In this document: positions 42,240 through 51,109 of the stretch, one piece after another | How the letters are laid out: every line of letters begins with the position of its first letter | How positions within the stretch are numbered: the stretch's first letter is position 1 | Source of the DNA: Pseudomonas sp. Au-Pse12 | GTDB taxonomy: Bacteria; Pseudomonadota; Gammaproteobacteria; Pseudomonadales; Pseudomonadaceae | Assembly: GCF_021341665.1 (NCBI RefSeq) | Contig: NZ_JAJTTH010000005.1 | Span: 248,001 to 312,000, forward strand | Direction: 5' to 3' | DNA: 64,000 nt | Notes under the pieces: model-generated | The model's database searches: none | What the model was told of the DNA's origin: nothing | What the model saw: the letters and a program-made list of their open reading frames with translations, nothing else | Program-made: the position numbers and the translations under genes

Positions 42240-42414
42240 CAGGGCGGTTTCCTACAGGTCGGTGGCGCTGTGCGCTCTATAGGGGGGCGATCTTAACAAA
42301 ATCCACCCGGCCCTGGCGCGCTCCTCTGCGTTGCACCTGCGCAGGCGAGTCGCTAGAGTTCGGCAGTCCTTTTGCTCGCTCAACTTCAATAATCAGAACC
42401 AATGGGAGTGTCTT

Positions 42415-43032
42415 GTGGAAATTGCCTGTCTCGATCTGGAAGGTGTACTGGTCCCGGAAATCTGGATCGCCTTTGCCGAAAAAACCGGGATTGAATCCCT
42501 CAAGGCAACCACCCGGGATATTCCCGACTACGACGTATTGATGAAGCAGCGCCTGCGGATTCTCGACGAGCACGGCCTGAAGCTGTCCGACATCCAGGAA
42601 GTGATCGCCACCCTCAAGCCCCTGGACGGCGCGGTGGAGTTCGTCAACTGGCTGCGCGAGCGTTTCCAGGTGGTGATTCTCTCCGACACCTTCTATGAGT
42701 TTTCCCAGCCGCTGATGCGCCAGCTGGGCTTCCCGACGCTGCTGTGTCACCGCCTGATCACCGATGACGGCGGTCGGGTCACCGGTTACCAGCTGCGTCA
42801 GAAGGACCCCAAGCGCCAATCGGTGCTGGCCTTCAAGAGCCTGTACTACCGGGTGATCGCGGCGGGGGATTCCTACAACGACACGACGATGCTCGGCGAG
42901 GCCGATGCCGGCATCCTGTTCCATGCCCCGGACAACGTGATCCGCGAGTTCCCGCAGTTCCCCGCGGTGCACAGCTTCGCCGAGCTGAAGCAGGAATTCA
43001 TCAAGGCTTCCAACCGCGCCCTGAGCCTGTAA
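42415..43032 (+). CDS. thrH: Phosphoserine phosphatase / homoserine phosphotransferase ThrH
   Basis: A 205-residue HAD phosphatase, exactly the length of ThrH. Motif I is DLEGVL (Asp7, Glu9 in place of the usual second Asp, a ThrH trait); motif II is LSDTFYEF and motif IV is AGDSYNDTTML. It dephosphorylates phosphoserine and transfers the phosphate to homoserine. The start is GTG 42415 with GGGAG upstream; no ATG gives the family N-terminus. Between it and pabB lies a REP pair. Confidence 0.93.
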   Translation: MEIACLDLEGVLVPEIWIAFAEKTGIESLKATTRDIPDYDVLMKQRLRILDEHGLKLSDIQEVIATLKPLDGAVEFVNWLRERFQVVILSDTFYEFSQPLMRQLGFPTLLCHRLITDDGGRVTGYQLRQKDPKRQSVLAFKSLYYRVIAAGDSYNDTTMLGEADAGILFHAPDNVIREFPQFPAVHSFAELKQEFIKASNRALSL

Positions 43033-43038
43033 ACCGCA

Positions 43039-43143
43039 CCTGTAGCCGCTGCCGCAGGCTGCGATCGACTCCGAAGGAGGCGTCGCTCTTGAGGTCCTGA
43101 AGCCCCTGCGGGGCTTGTCGCAGCCTGCGGCAGCGGCTACAGG
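43039..43143. repeat. REPIN: inverted pair of REP elements
   Basis: A 26-bp arm at 43039-43064 and its exact reverse complement at 43118-43143 flank an inner hairpin (AAGCCCC / GGGGCTT, 43100-43117). The arm contains TAGCCGCTGCCGCAGGCTGC, a REP family different from the GTAGGAGCGAGCTTGCTCGC type found in the prp region. It lies between convergent thrH and pabB. Confidence 0.9.
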
Positions 43144-43145
43144 GG

Positions 43146-44507
43146 TCAGAGCTTCTGCAGCGTCTCCAGCAACACCCGCACCTTGGTGATGGATTCCTGG
43201 TACTCCGCCTGCCAGTCCGAATCCGCGACTATCCCGCCGCCACCCCAGCAACAGATCTGCCCGTCCTTGGCCAGCAGGCTGCGGATGGCGATCGAGCTGT
43301 CCATTTCCCCGCGCACGTCCAGGTACAGCAGCGAGCCGCAGTACAGGGCGCGGCGCGTCGGTTCCAGCTCGTCGATGATCTGCATCGAGCGGATCTTTGG
43401 CGCGCCGGTGATCGAGCCGCCGGGGAAGCTGCCGGCAATCAGGTCCAGGGCGTCCTTGCCGGGTGCCAGTTCGCCGGTGACGCTGCTCACCAGGTGGTGC
43501 ACGTTGGGGTAGCTTTCCAGGCTGAACAGCTCCGGCACTCGCACCGAGCCGGTACGGCAAGTGCGCCCCAGGTCGTTGCGCAGCAGGTCGACGATCATCA
43601 GGTTTTCCGCGCGGTCCTTGGGGCTGGCCAGCAGCTCGGCGGCGTTGGCCGCGTCTTCGGCCGCGTCCCGGCCGCGCGGGCGGGTGCCCTTGATCGGCCG
43701 GGTTTCCACCCGGCCCTGGCTGACATGAACGAAGCGCTCCGGCGACAGGCTGAGCACCGCGCCGCCCTCGGGCAGGCGCTGGAAGCCTGAGAACGGAGTG
43801 GGGCAGGCCGCGCGCAGGGCGCAGTAGGCGGCCCAGGGATCGCCCTGGTACTGGCCGCGAAAGCGCTGGGCGAAGTTCACCTGATAGCAGTCGCCGGCCT
43901 GGATGTAGTGCTGGATACGCTGGAATGCCTGGCGATAGTCCTCGGCGCCGAGGTCGGGCTGCAGGGGGCTGGCCAGCTTGAACGTCGATCCTGGCGATGG
44001 CAGTGGCTGGCTGAACAGCTGGATCAGGCGCCGACGCTCCGCCTCTTCCAGGCTGGGGTGGAACAGCAGTTGGCTGGTGCCCGCCCGGTGGTCATTGATC
44101 AGCGCCCAGGCGTACAGGCCGAAGCGCGCGTCCGGCAGGTGCAGGTCATCCCGGGCCTGGCTCGGCAGGCGCTCCAGATGGCGGCCGAAGTCGTAGCTGA
44201 GGTAGCCGATCAGGCCGCCGGCGAAGGGCAACTCATAGGGCGCCGGGACTTGGGCCGGGCCCAGCTGCTGCAGGTTGTGCCGCAGACGCTGGAGGAAGTC
44301 GCCGCCACTTTCGTCGGCGGCCACCGTCAGTTCGGCCAGCGGCCAGGCGCTGAGCAGGTCATAGCGGCCGCGCTCGGCGCTGGGCCGGCCGCTGTCCAGC
44401 AGCACGGCGCCGGGAGCGTGTTCGATTGCCGCGAAATATTCGGCGGGGTTGGCGCGATAGGGGAGCGGGTGTACGGAACAGGTCAACATGCGGGGCAAAT
44501 CAGCCAT
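43146..44507 (-). CDS. pabB: Aminodeoxychorismate synthase component I
   Basis: A 453-residue chorismate-binding enzyme making 4-amino-4-deoxychorismate for folate. The C-terminal catalytic domain shows PIKGTRPRGRD, NLMIVDLLRNDLGR, FPGGSITGAPKIRSM and the Glu/Ser-rich end GGGIVADSDWQAEYQE. The start could be MADLPRM (44507) or MLTCSV (44489); neither has a clear Shine-Dalgarno. The order cysH-thrH-pabB agrees with other Pseudomonas. Confidence 0.93.
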   Translation of the reverse strand: MADLPRMLTCSVHPLPYRANPAEYFAAIEHAPGAVLLDSGRPSAERGRYDLLSAWPLAELTVAADESGGDFLQRLRHNLQQLGPAQVPAPYELPFAGGLIGYLSYDFGRHLERLPSQARDDLHLPDARFGLYAWALINDHRAGTSQLLFHPSLEEAERRRLIQLFSQPLPSPGSTFKLASPLQPDLGAEDYRQAFQRIQHYIQAGDCYQVNFAQRFRGQYQGDPWAAYCALRAACPTPFSGFQRLPEGGAVLSLSPERFVHVSQGRVETRPIKGTRPRGRDAAEDAANAAELLASPKDRAENLMIVDLLRNDLGRTCRTGSVRVPELFSLESYPNVHHLVSSVTGELAPGKDALDLIAGSFPGGSITGAPKIRSMQIIDELEPTRRALYCGSLLYLDVRGEMDSSIAIRSLLAKDGQICCWGGGGIVADSDWQAEYQESITKVRVLLETLQKL

Positions 44508-44599
44508 CGGAGCGCGGTTGGCGATTGTATGCCTGTGCAGGAGTTGCTCCTAGAGGGGATGTCGGTGATTGCCTGATTCACGGCGCATTCACCGACCGG

Positions 44600-44665
44600 T
44601 AGCCGCTGCCGCAGGCGGCGAAAAGGTCCGCAGGACCTTGTGTTCGCAGCCCGCAGCCGCGGCTA
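44600..44665. repeat. REPIN: inverted REP pair
   Basis: TAGCCGCTGCCGCAGGCGGC (from 44600) and GCAGCCCGCAGCCGCGGCTA (to 44665) are imperfect reverse complements of the same family as the 43039 element. The inner hairpin is AAGGTCC / GGACCTT. It abuts the 3' end of the ATP-grasp ligase gene. Confidence 0.8.
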
Positions 44666-45652
44666 TCAGCCTTCCATCGGGGGGATGTGACCGAACAGGT
44701 CCTGGGCGAAGCGCACCCGCTCTTCGACGCTTTCCACGATGCCCCGGGCCTTGAGTGCCTCAAGGTGGGCTTCAATGGCGTGGGTGCGCTGGGTCAGGCC
44801 ACAGTCGTTGGCGATCTGGATGTTCAGCCCCGGACGGGCGTTGAGTTCGAGAATCAGCGGGCCCTTGTCCTGGTCCAGGACCATGTCCACGCCGATGTAG
44901 CCCAGGCCGCAGAGCTCGTAGCAGCCGGCCGCCAGCTTCATGAAGCCGTCCCAGTAGGGCAGTTGCACGCCGTCCACGGCGTTGGTGGTGTCCGGGTGCT
45001 TGGCGATGATGTTGTTCAGCCAGGTGCCGCGCAGGGTCAGGCCGGTGGCCAGGTCGACCCCGACGCCGATGGCGCCCTGGTGCAGGTTGGCCTTGCCCCC
45101 GGACTGGCGGGTCGGCAGGCGCAGCATGGCCATCACCGGGTAGCCCATGAGCACGATGATGCGGATGTCCGGCACGCCTTCGTAGCTGATGCTCTTGAAG
45201 ATCTGGTCCGGGGTCACCCGGTATTCGATCAGCGCCCGGTCGCGGTGGCCGCCCAGGGAATACAGGCCGGTGAGGATGCTGGAAATATGGTGCTCGATTT
45301 CCTCGTGGCTGATGATCTTGCCCGACACCGTGCGATAACGGCCCTCGAAGCGGTCGGCGATCACAATGATGCCGTCACCGCCAGCGCCCTGGGCCGGCTT
45401 GATCACGAAGTCGTTGCGTTCACCGATGATCGCATCGAGCTTGTCGATTTCCTTCTCGGTGGAGATCACCCCGTACAGTTCCGGCACATGGATGCCGGCC
45501 TTGATCGCCCGCTCCTTGGTGATGATCTTGTCATCGACGATGGGGTACAGGCTGCGCTTGTTGTACTTGAGCACGTAGTCGGCGTTACGCCGGTTGATGC
45601 CCATGATTCCCCGCGCTTCCAGGGCTTTCCAGGTCTTCCACAGGCCGAACAT
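44666..45652 (-). CDS. Alpha-L-glutamate ligase-like ATP-grasp protein
   Basis: A 328-residue ATP-grasp enzyme of the RimK-related sugar-transferase/ligase-like group. Visible features are the nucleotide-binding strand FVIKPAQGAGGDGIIVI (about residues 86-102), the arginine-containing segment GVPDIRIIVLMGYPV and the metal-binding LILELNARPGLNIQIAN near the C-terminus. It is the last gene of a three-gene operon and overlaps the membrane protein gene by 1 bp (TGATG). The three are linked to osmotic-stress tolerance in some Pseudomonas (Rlo genes, from memory). The amino acid and acceptor are unknown. Confidence 0.85.
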   Translation of the reverse strand: MFGLWKTWKALEARGIMGINRRNADYVLKYNKRSLYPIVDDKIITKERAIKAGIHVPELYGVISTEKEIDKLDAIIGERNDFVIKPAQGAGGDGIIVIADRFEGRYRTVSGKIISHEEIEHHISSILTGLYSLGGHRDRALIEYRVTPDQIFKSISYEGVPDIRIIVLMGYPVMAMLRLPTRQSGGKANLHQGAIGVGVDLATGLTLRGTWLNNIIAKHPDTTNAVDGVQLPYWDGFMKLAAGCYELCGLGYIGVDMVLDQDKGPLILELNARPGLNIQIANDCGLTQRTHAIEAHLEALKARGIVESVEERVRFAQDLFGHIPPMEG

Positions 45653-47184
45653 CAGGAGTCGGCCTTGACGAAGGCTTTGAAACGCACGAGCTCCGTCAGG
45701 CGGTAGCCGCGATAGCGACCCATCGCCAGCATGAAGCCCACCAGGATCAGCAGCATCGCCGGGAAGGTGAAGACGAAGTAGGTCAGCTCCGGCACGCTCA
45801 TGATCAGGTGCGCCAGGGAGGCGGCGAACAGGGTGCCGATGGCGACTTTCATCGCGTGGCCGCCGCCGCGCTCTTCCCAGGTGATGGACAGGCGTTCGAT
45901 GGTCATGGTCAGGATCACCATCGGGAACAGCGCCACCGACAGGCCGCGTTCCAGGCCCAGCTTGTGGCTGAACAGGCTGATGGCGGCGATCAGCACCACG
46001 ACGAAGGTCAGCACCACCGACAGCCGCGGCAGCATCTGCAGTTTCAGGTGTTCGAGGTAGGAGCGCAGGGACAGCCCCAGCGCGGTGATCACCGTGAACA
46101 GCGCGATGCCGAAGCCCAGCTGGGTTTCGCGGAACGCCAGGGCGATCAGCACCGGGGTGAAGGTGCCCAGGGTCTGCAGGCCGATCAGGTTGCGCAATAC
46201 CAGGATCACCAGCACGCCGATGGGGATCATCACCATGATCATGAAGGTCTGCTGGGTCTGCAGCGGCAGGCCGTACAGCGAGTATTCGAGGAAGTTGGCG
46301 TCGGTGTTCTCGTCGGTCAGCTTGGCCAGGCGAATGGCGTTCATTTCGCTGTTGTTGAGGCTGAAGGTGACGTTGGCTTTCTTGCCGCCATCGACGGTGA
46401 TCAGGTTGTCGTCACCGGTCCACCACAGCAGGCGGTCGCTGGGCATGCCCTGTTCGCCGGTTTCCGGGTTGAAGTACAGCCAGTCAGTGCCGTTGAAGCT
46501 GCGCAGCCAGAGCTCCGGGGTCTGTGGCTGGTCGGCCACCAGGCGGATGGTGTGGACCTTCTCCATCGGCACATGAGCGATGGACAGCAGCAACTCGACG
46601 ATCTTGGCCTTGTTGGCGCTGGACGAGTCGCCAGCCAGCAGCAGCTTGGCGTTGTCGTCATTGGCGTTGTTGACGCGCTTGATGGCTTCGCTGATGAAGG
46701 TCTCAACGTCCGCCGAGTGCTGGCGGATCGGCGCCAGCAGGGCGTCGGCAGCGATCTTTTCCGGGCCTTCCACGGCCATGCTGTCACGGAAGGTCGGGCC
46801 CTTGACCTTGGCTTTCTCGGCGCTGTAGCGCTTGGTCAGCACCAGGCGGTAGTACAGGGTCTGGTTGCCCTTGGCCCGGCGCGCCGACCAGGTGACCTTG
46901 CGGTTGCCGTCGACGCGGTTCACCGCCACCCCGTAGTTGTTGGAAATGAAGCTTTCGTTAAGGCTCACGTAGTCCCGGCTCAGGGGCGGCACGAACATCT
47001 GGATCTTGATCGGGTCCTTGCCGTTGGCGACGAATTCGACCTTGGCATCGATGTTCCACAGATCGTCGGTAGCGTCTTCGGTCACCGGAATGCCGAGCAC
47101 GAAAATCTGATAGGCCGTGATCGAAATGCCCAGCACCACCAGGATGGCGATCAGGACTTTCAGATGAAGGGTAAGAGAGCGCAT
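45652..47184 (-). CDS. Inactive-transglutaminase / 7TM domain protein
   Basis: A 510-residue membrane protein. An N-terminal membrane helix (residues 8-30) is followed by a periplasmic transglutaminase-like domain that lacks the catalytic Cys-His-Asp set. The C-terminal block of about six helices starts near residue 315 (TFMIMVMIPIGVLVILVLRN), giving seven in total. The gene lies 5 bp after the protease gene and overlaps the ligase gene. It is probably the membrane platform that brings the periplasmic protease and the cytoplasmic ligase together (inference). Confidence 0.85.
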   Translation of the reverse strand: MRSLTLHLKVLIAILVVLGISITAYQIFVLGIPVTEDATDDLWNIDAKVEFVANGKDPIKIQMFVPPLSRDYVSLNESFISNNYGVAVNRVDGNRKVTWSARRAKGNQTLYYRLVLTKRYSAEKAKVKGPTFRDSMAVEGPEKIAADALLAPIRQHSADVETFISEAIKRVNNANDDNAKLLLAGDSSSANKAKIVELLLSIAHVPMEKVHTIRLVADQPQTPELWLRSFNGTDWLYFNPETGEQGMPSDRLLWWTGDDNLITVDGGKKANVTFSLNNSEMNAIRLAKLTDENTDANFLEYSLYGLPLQTQQTFMIMVMIPIGVLVILVLRNLIGLQTLGTFTPVLIALAFRETQLGFGIALFTVITALGLSLRSYLEHLKLQMLPRLSVVLTFVVVLIAAISLFSHKLGLERGLSVALFPMVILTMTIERLSITWEERGGGHAMKVAIGTLFAASLAHLIMSVPELTYFVFTFPAMLLILVGFMLAMGRYRGYRLTELVRFKAFVKADS

Positions 47185-47189
47185 TGGAA

Positions 47190-47726
47190 TTACTCTGCGG
47201 TATGAGCGTCGGTGGCGCAGGCGGGTTTGCCAGCAGCGTATTTAAGACTGGGGTCGACCAGCGCATCGAAGCGTTTCAAGGCTTCGGAGCCAATCAGCAG
47301 CGGGTATTGGAAGGCGCTGCGGTCGGTCAAGTTCACTTCGATGCTGCGCAAGGCACTGCCCATGCACACATCCAGGGCGATGACCGGGCGGGCGGTGTAG
47401 TTCTTGTCCTCATCGGGGTCGTAGTCGCCGGCGCGGCGCTTGATCTTGCTGACCCGGGCCAGGGGCCGTTCGATGGGGTGGGAATGGGCGGCGTCGATGG
47501 CCAGGTAGAAGCGTACCCAGGACTCGCCATTGCGCTTGAAGCGCTTGATATCGCGGGCGCTCAGGGAAGCGGTCTTGGCCCCGGTGTCGAGCTTGGCCGC
47601 CACTTCCAGGTCGATGCCCGACAGTCGTGCGTATTCATTCAAACCGTAGACGGTCTTGCCAGCGGCGGCGCTGATGCCGGGCAGGGCAAGCAGGCAGAGC
47701 AATAGGGGAAGGGCCTTGAGTCTCAT
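47190..47726 (-). CDS. Retropepsin-like exported protease (putative ATP-dependent zinc protease)
   Basis: A 178-residue exported protein with a signal peptide ending LPGISAAA (about residue 22). The retropepsin-type motif KLDTGAKTASL contains Asp47-Thr-Gly-Ala, and a second conserved region is YPLLIGSEAL. The family is annotated as a zinc protease, but the sequence shows an aspartic-protease signature and no zinc site. I chose ATG 47726 (AGGA upstream). It is the first gene of the operon with the 7TM protein and the ligase. Confidence 0.83.
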   Translation of the reverse strand: MRLKALPLLLCLLALPGISAAAGKTVYGLNEYARLSGIDLEVAAKLDTGAKTASLSARDIKRFKRNGESWVRFYLAIDAAHSHPIERPLARVSKIKRRAGDYDPDEDKNYTARPVIALDVCMGSALRSIEVNLTDRSAFQYPLLIGSEALKRFDALVDPSLKYAAGKPACATDAHTAE

Positions 47727-47907
47727 AGATCCTGATGGGCATGGGTTCTTCAGTTCAAGGCGACTGGCACGGCTGCGCAAGCTCCTTCGTATGCGTGCCA
47801 TTAAAAGATGACAGGCCAATGCGGGCGGCATTCTAGCATGCTGGTTTTATGGCGCCAGCGCCGGGGCGGGGCCTTTTGTCTCGTTCTGGTGCAAAGGGTT
47901 ATTAGAC

Positions 47908-47921
47908 GATTGTCGACAATC
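47908..47921. promoter_or_regulatory. PrpR-type operator 1
   Basis: GATTGTCGACAATC is a perfect 14-bp palindrome located just upstream of the inferred prp promoter. The ATTGTCGACAAT core is a known type of GntR site for propionate genes in Pseudomonas. Confidence 0.7.
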
Positions 47922-47933
47922 TCTATTTTTCCT

Positions 47934-47962
47934 TTGACTGTATTCGCTGTATTGGCTAGTTT
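47934..47962 (+). promoter_or_regulatory. Predicted promoter of the prp operon
   Basis: TTGACT (47934-47939) and TAGTTT (47957-47962) are 17 bp apart. The -35 is strong and the -10 weak. Operator 1 lies 12 bp upstream and operator 2 about 20 bp downstream. Confidence 0.55.
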
Positions 47963-47983
47963 TTGCCTCATTGATTTTAAAGG

Positions 47984-47993
47984 TGTCGACAAT
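47984..47993. promoter_or_regulatory. PrpR-type operator 2
   Basis: TGTCGACAAT repeats the core of operator 1, 73 bp downstream. It overlaps the ribosome-binding region (AAAGGTG) directly before the gntR ATG at 47994, which would give autoregulation. Confidence 0.6.
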
Positions 47994-48716
47994 ATGCTGG
48001 AGCAACTCGAACACCCGATGCCGGCGCAGGACGATTCTGAAACCCTGTCCGAAAACGTCTTCCGGCGGATCCAGGCGGCCATTGTCAAGGGTGAGATTGC
48101 CCCAGGCAGCAAGATCTCCGAGCCCGAGTTGGCGCGCACCTACGGCATCAGTCGCGGTCCTCTGCGCGAAGCCATCCACCGCCTGGAAGGCCAGCGTCTG
48201 CTGGTGCGGGTGCCGCACGTCGGCGCCCGGGTGGTATCCCTGAGCCACGCCGAGCTGATCGAACTCTACGAAATCCGTGAATCCCTGGAAGGCATGGCCT
48301 GTCGCCTGGCGGCGGAGCGCATGACCACCGAGGACATCAATGAACTGCGCCGGGTGCTCGATACCCACGAGTGCGACGCCGCCTTCCAGGCCGGGGTCGG
48401 CTACTACCAGCAGGAAGGGGATTTTGACTTCCACTATCGGATCATCCAGGGCGCTGGTAACCGCACCCTCACGCAAATGCTCTGCGGCGAGCTGTATCAA
48501 CTGGTGCGCATGTATCGCATCCAGTTTTCCGCGACCCCCAACCGCCCGCACCAGGCCTTTGCCGAACACCACCGGATTCTCGATGCCATTGCCGATCGCG
48601 ACGGCGAACTGGCCGAGTTGTTGATGCGCCGCCACATCGGCGCCTCGAAACGCAATATTGCGCGTCACTACCAGGACAGCGCCCATCAGACAGCCACTCC
48701 ACGAGGTGAGTCATGA
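47994..48716 (+). CDS. GntR family regulator of the 2-methylcitrate cycle
   Basis: A 240-residue FadR/VanR-subgroup GntR regulator. The winged HTH is at about residues 18-85 ([20 protein letters not shown]) and an all-helical FCD effector domain follows. It heads the prp operon, overlaps prpB by 4 bp (ATGA) and has matching palindromes around its promoter, so it almost certainly represses prp genes in response to a cycle intermediate such as 2-methylcitrate (family knowledge). The start at 47994 is fixed by AAAGGTG. Confidence 0.92.
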   Translation: MLEQLEHPMPAQDDSETLSENVFRRIQAAIVKGEIAPGSKISEPELARTYGISRGPLREAIHRLEGQRLLVRVPHVGARVVSLSHAELIELYEIRESLEGMACRLAAERMTTEDINELRRVLDTHECDAAFQAGVGYYQQEGDFDFHYRIIQGAGNRTLTQMLCGELYQLVRMYRIQFSATPNRPHQAFAEHHRILDAIADRDGELAELLMRRHIGASKRNIARHYQDSAHQTATPRGES

Positions 48717-49606
48717 GTTCCAACAAGAGCACTCCAGGCCAGCGTTTCCGCGATGCGGTCGCCAGCGAACAGCCGTTGCAAGTGGTCGGCGCGATCAACG
48801 CCAACCACGCCCTGCTGGCCAAGCGCGCCGGTTTCAAGGCGATCTACCTGTCGGGCGGCGGGGTCGCCGCCGGTTCCCTCGGCGTGCCTGACCTGGGCAT
48901 CACCGGCCTCGACGACGTCCTCACCGACGTGCGCCGCATCACCGACGTCTGCGACCTGCCGCTGCTGGTGGACGTGGACACCGGCTTCGGTTCCTCGGCC
49001 TTCAACGTGGCGCGCACCGTCAAGTCGATGATCAAGTTCGGCGCCGCGGCGATCCATATCGAAGACCAGGTCGGCGCCAAGCGCTGCGGTCATCGCCCGA
49101 ACAAGGAGATCGTGTCCCAGCAGGAAATGGTCGACCGCATCAAGGCCGCGGTGGATGCCCGCACCGACGACAGCTTCGTGATCATGGCGCGCACCGATGC
49201 GCTGGCGGTGGAAGGCCTGGAATCGGCCCTGGAACGCGCCGCGGCGTGCATCGAGGCCGGCGCCGACATGGTGTTCCCGGAAGCCATCACCGAGCTTGAG
49301 ATGTACAAGATCTTCGCCGACCGGGTGAAGGCGCCGATCCTGGCCAACATCACCGAATTCGGCGCCACCCCGCTGTACACCACCGAACAGTTGAAATCTG
49401 TGGATGTTTCCCTGGTGCTGTACCCGCTGTCGGCGTTCCGTGCCATGAACAAGGCGGCGGAAAACGTCTACACCGCGATCCGTCGCGACGGCACCCAGCA
49501 GAACGTGATCGACACCATGCAGACCCGCATGGAGCTCTACGAGCGCATCGACTACCACAGCTTCGAACAGAAGCTCGACGCGCTGTTCGCGCAGAAGAAA
49601 GGCTGA
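48713..49606 (+). CDS. prpB: 2-methylisocitrate lyase
   Basis: A 297-residue lyase of the isocitrate lyase/PEP mutase family. The catalytic motif KRCGH is at 123-127; DVDTGFGSS (88-95) and HIEDQVGAK bind Mg2+ and substrate. It cleaves 2-methylisocitrate to pyruvate and succinate, the last step of the methylcitrate cycle. Translation is coupled to the regulator gene by a 4-bp overlap, with GAGGTGAG as Shine-Dalgarno. Confidence 0.96.
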   Translation: MSSNKSTPGQRFRDAVASEQPLQVVGAINANHALLAKRAGFKAIYLSGGGVAAGSLGVPDLGITGLDDVLTDVRRITDVCDLPLLVDVDTGFGSSAFNVARTVKSMIKFGAAAIHIEDQVGAKRCGHRPNKEIVSQQEMVDRIKAAVDARTDDSFVIMARTDALAVEGLESALERAAACIEAGADMVFPEAITELEMYKIFADRVKAPILANITEFGATPLYTTEQLKSVDVSLVLYPLSAFRAMNKAAENVYTAIRRDGTQQNVIDTMQTRMELYERIDYHSFEQKLDALFAQKKG

Positions 49607-49616
49607 ATGAGGTTTT

Positions 49617-49716
49617 GTGGGAGCGAGCTTGCTCGCGATGGCCGTCAACGCTAATGCGCAGCCCCTGATTCGCTGGGGCGCGCGGGCCTGGATCGCGAGC
49701 AAGCTGGCTCCTACAG
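49617..49716. repeat. REPIN between prpB and prpC
   Basis: GTGGGAGCGAGCTTGCTCGC and the inverted partner GCGAGCAAGCTGGCTCCTAC form an inverted REP pair about 100 bp long. It is the second REP family of this window and lies inside the operon. Confidence 0.9.
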
Positions 49717-49781
49717 TGTCGGGGTGAGTCCCGACCAACGAAGTTGCCAAGTCCCTAACAAATTCAAGATTGGAGAGAGCA

Positions 49782-50909
49782 ATGGCCGAAGCAAAAGTAT
49801 TGAGTGGCGCAGGTCTGCGCGGCCAGGTCGCCGGGCAAACCGCGCTGTCCACCGTGGGCCAGGCCGGTGCCGGATTGACCTACCGCGGCTATGACGTGCG
49901 CGAACTGGCGGCCGATGCGCAGTTCGAGGAAGTCGCCTACCTGTTGCTGTACGGCGACCTGCCGACCCAGGAACAACTGGCCGCCTACAGCGCCAAGCTG
50001 AGCAAGCTGCGCGACCTGCCACAAGCCCTGAAGGAAGTGCTGGAGCGGATTCCGGCCCAGGCCCATCCGATGGACGTGATGCGCACCGGTTGCTCGTTCC
50101 TCGGCAACATCGAGCCGGAGAAGGACTTCTCCCAGCAGCACGATGTCACCGACCGCCTGCTGGCGGCCTTCCCGGCGATCATGTGCTACTGGTACCGCTT
50201 CAGCCATGAAGGCGTGCGCATCAACTGCGTCAGCGACGAGCAGACCATCGGTGGCCACTTCCTGCACCTGCTGCACGGCAAGAAGCCCAGCGACTTGCAC
50301 GTCAAGGTGATGAACGTGTCGCTGATTCTCTACGCCGAGCACGAGTTCAACGCCTCCACCTTCACCGCCCGGGTCTGTGCCTCGACCCTGTCGGACCTGT
50401 ATTCGTGCATCACCGCCGCCATCGGTTCGCTGCGTGGCCCGCTGCACGGTGGCGCCAACGAGGCGGCCATGGAGCTGATCGAACGCTTCCAGAGCCCCGA
50501 GGAGGCGACCGCCGAATTGCTGCGGATGCTGGAGCGCAAGGACAAGATCATGGGTTTTGGCCACGCGATCTACAAAGACAGCGACCCGCGCAACGAGGTG
50601 ATCAAGGGCTGGTCGAAGCAGCTGGCTGACGAAGTCGGTGACAAGGTGCTGTTCCCGGTGTCCGAAGCCATCGACAAGACCATGTGGGAGCAGAAGAAGC
50701 TGTTCCCCAACGCCGACTTCTACCACGCCTCGGCGTACCACTTCATGGGCATCCCGACCAAGCTGTTCACCCCGATCTTCGTCTGCTCGCGCCTGACCGG
50801 CTGGGCCGCCCACGTGTTCGAGCAGCGAGGCAACAACCGCATCATCCGTCCAAGCGCCGAGTACATCGGCGTTGAACAGCGCAAGTTCGTGCCAATCGAA
50901 CGCCGCTGA
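49782..50909 (+). CDS. prpC: 2-methylcitrate synthase
   Basis: A 375-residue citrate-synthase-fold enzyme that condenses propionyl-CoA with oxaloacetate. Catalytic regions include RGPLHGGANEAAM and MGFGHAIYK, and the start MAEAKVLSGAGLRGQ is typical of PrpC. I chose ATG 49782 rather than 49770 because GGAGAG lies just before it. It follows prpB across a REPIN and precedes acnD across another. Confidence 0.96.
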   Translation: MAEAKVLSGAGLRGQVAGQTALSTVGQAGAGLTYRGYDVRELAADAQFEEVAYLLLYGDLPTQEQLAAYSAKLSKLRDLPQALKEVLERIPAQAHPMDVMRTGCSFLGNIEPEKDFSQQHDVTDRLLAAFPAIMCYWYRFSHEGVRINCVSDEQTIGGHFLHLLHGKKPSDLHVKVMNVSLILYAEHEFNASTFTARVCASTLSDLYSCITAAIGSLRGPLHGGANEAAMELIERFQSPEEATAELLRMLERKDKIMGFGHAIYKDSDPRNEVIKGWSKQLADEVGDKVLFPVSEAIDKTMWEQKKLFPNADFYHASAYHFMGIPTKLFTPIFVCSRLTGWAAHVFEQRGNNRIIRPSAEYIGVEQRKFVPIERR

Positions 50910-50950
50910 CCGGGAGGGCGCCGGCACTGTGGCTTGAATGCTCCACACCT

Positions 50951-51039
50951 GTAGGAGCGAGCTTGCTCGCGATCGCGATGAATCAGCCGACAGCGACGTC
51001 GGACCTGCGTCCGTCATCGCGAGCAAGCTCGCTCCCACA
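50951..51039. repeat. REPIN between prpC and acnD
   Basis: GTAGGAGCGAGCTTGCTCGC (from 50951) and its partner GCGAGCAAGCTCGCTCCCAC (to 51039) form an inverted REP pair enclosing a smaller GC-rich hairpin. Confidence 0.92.
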
Positions 51040-51109
51040 AGGGATGGATGCCCATGCAGCCCCGTGCCGGACGCTTCCTTTGAAACTACCGTGATCGAGT
51101 TCCCTGACC

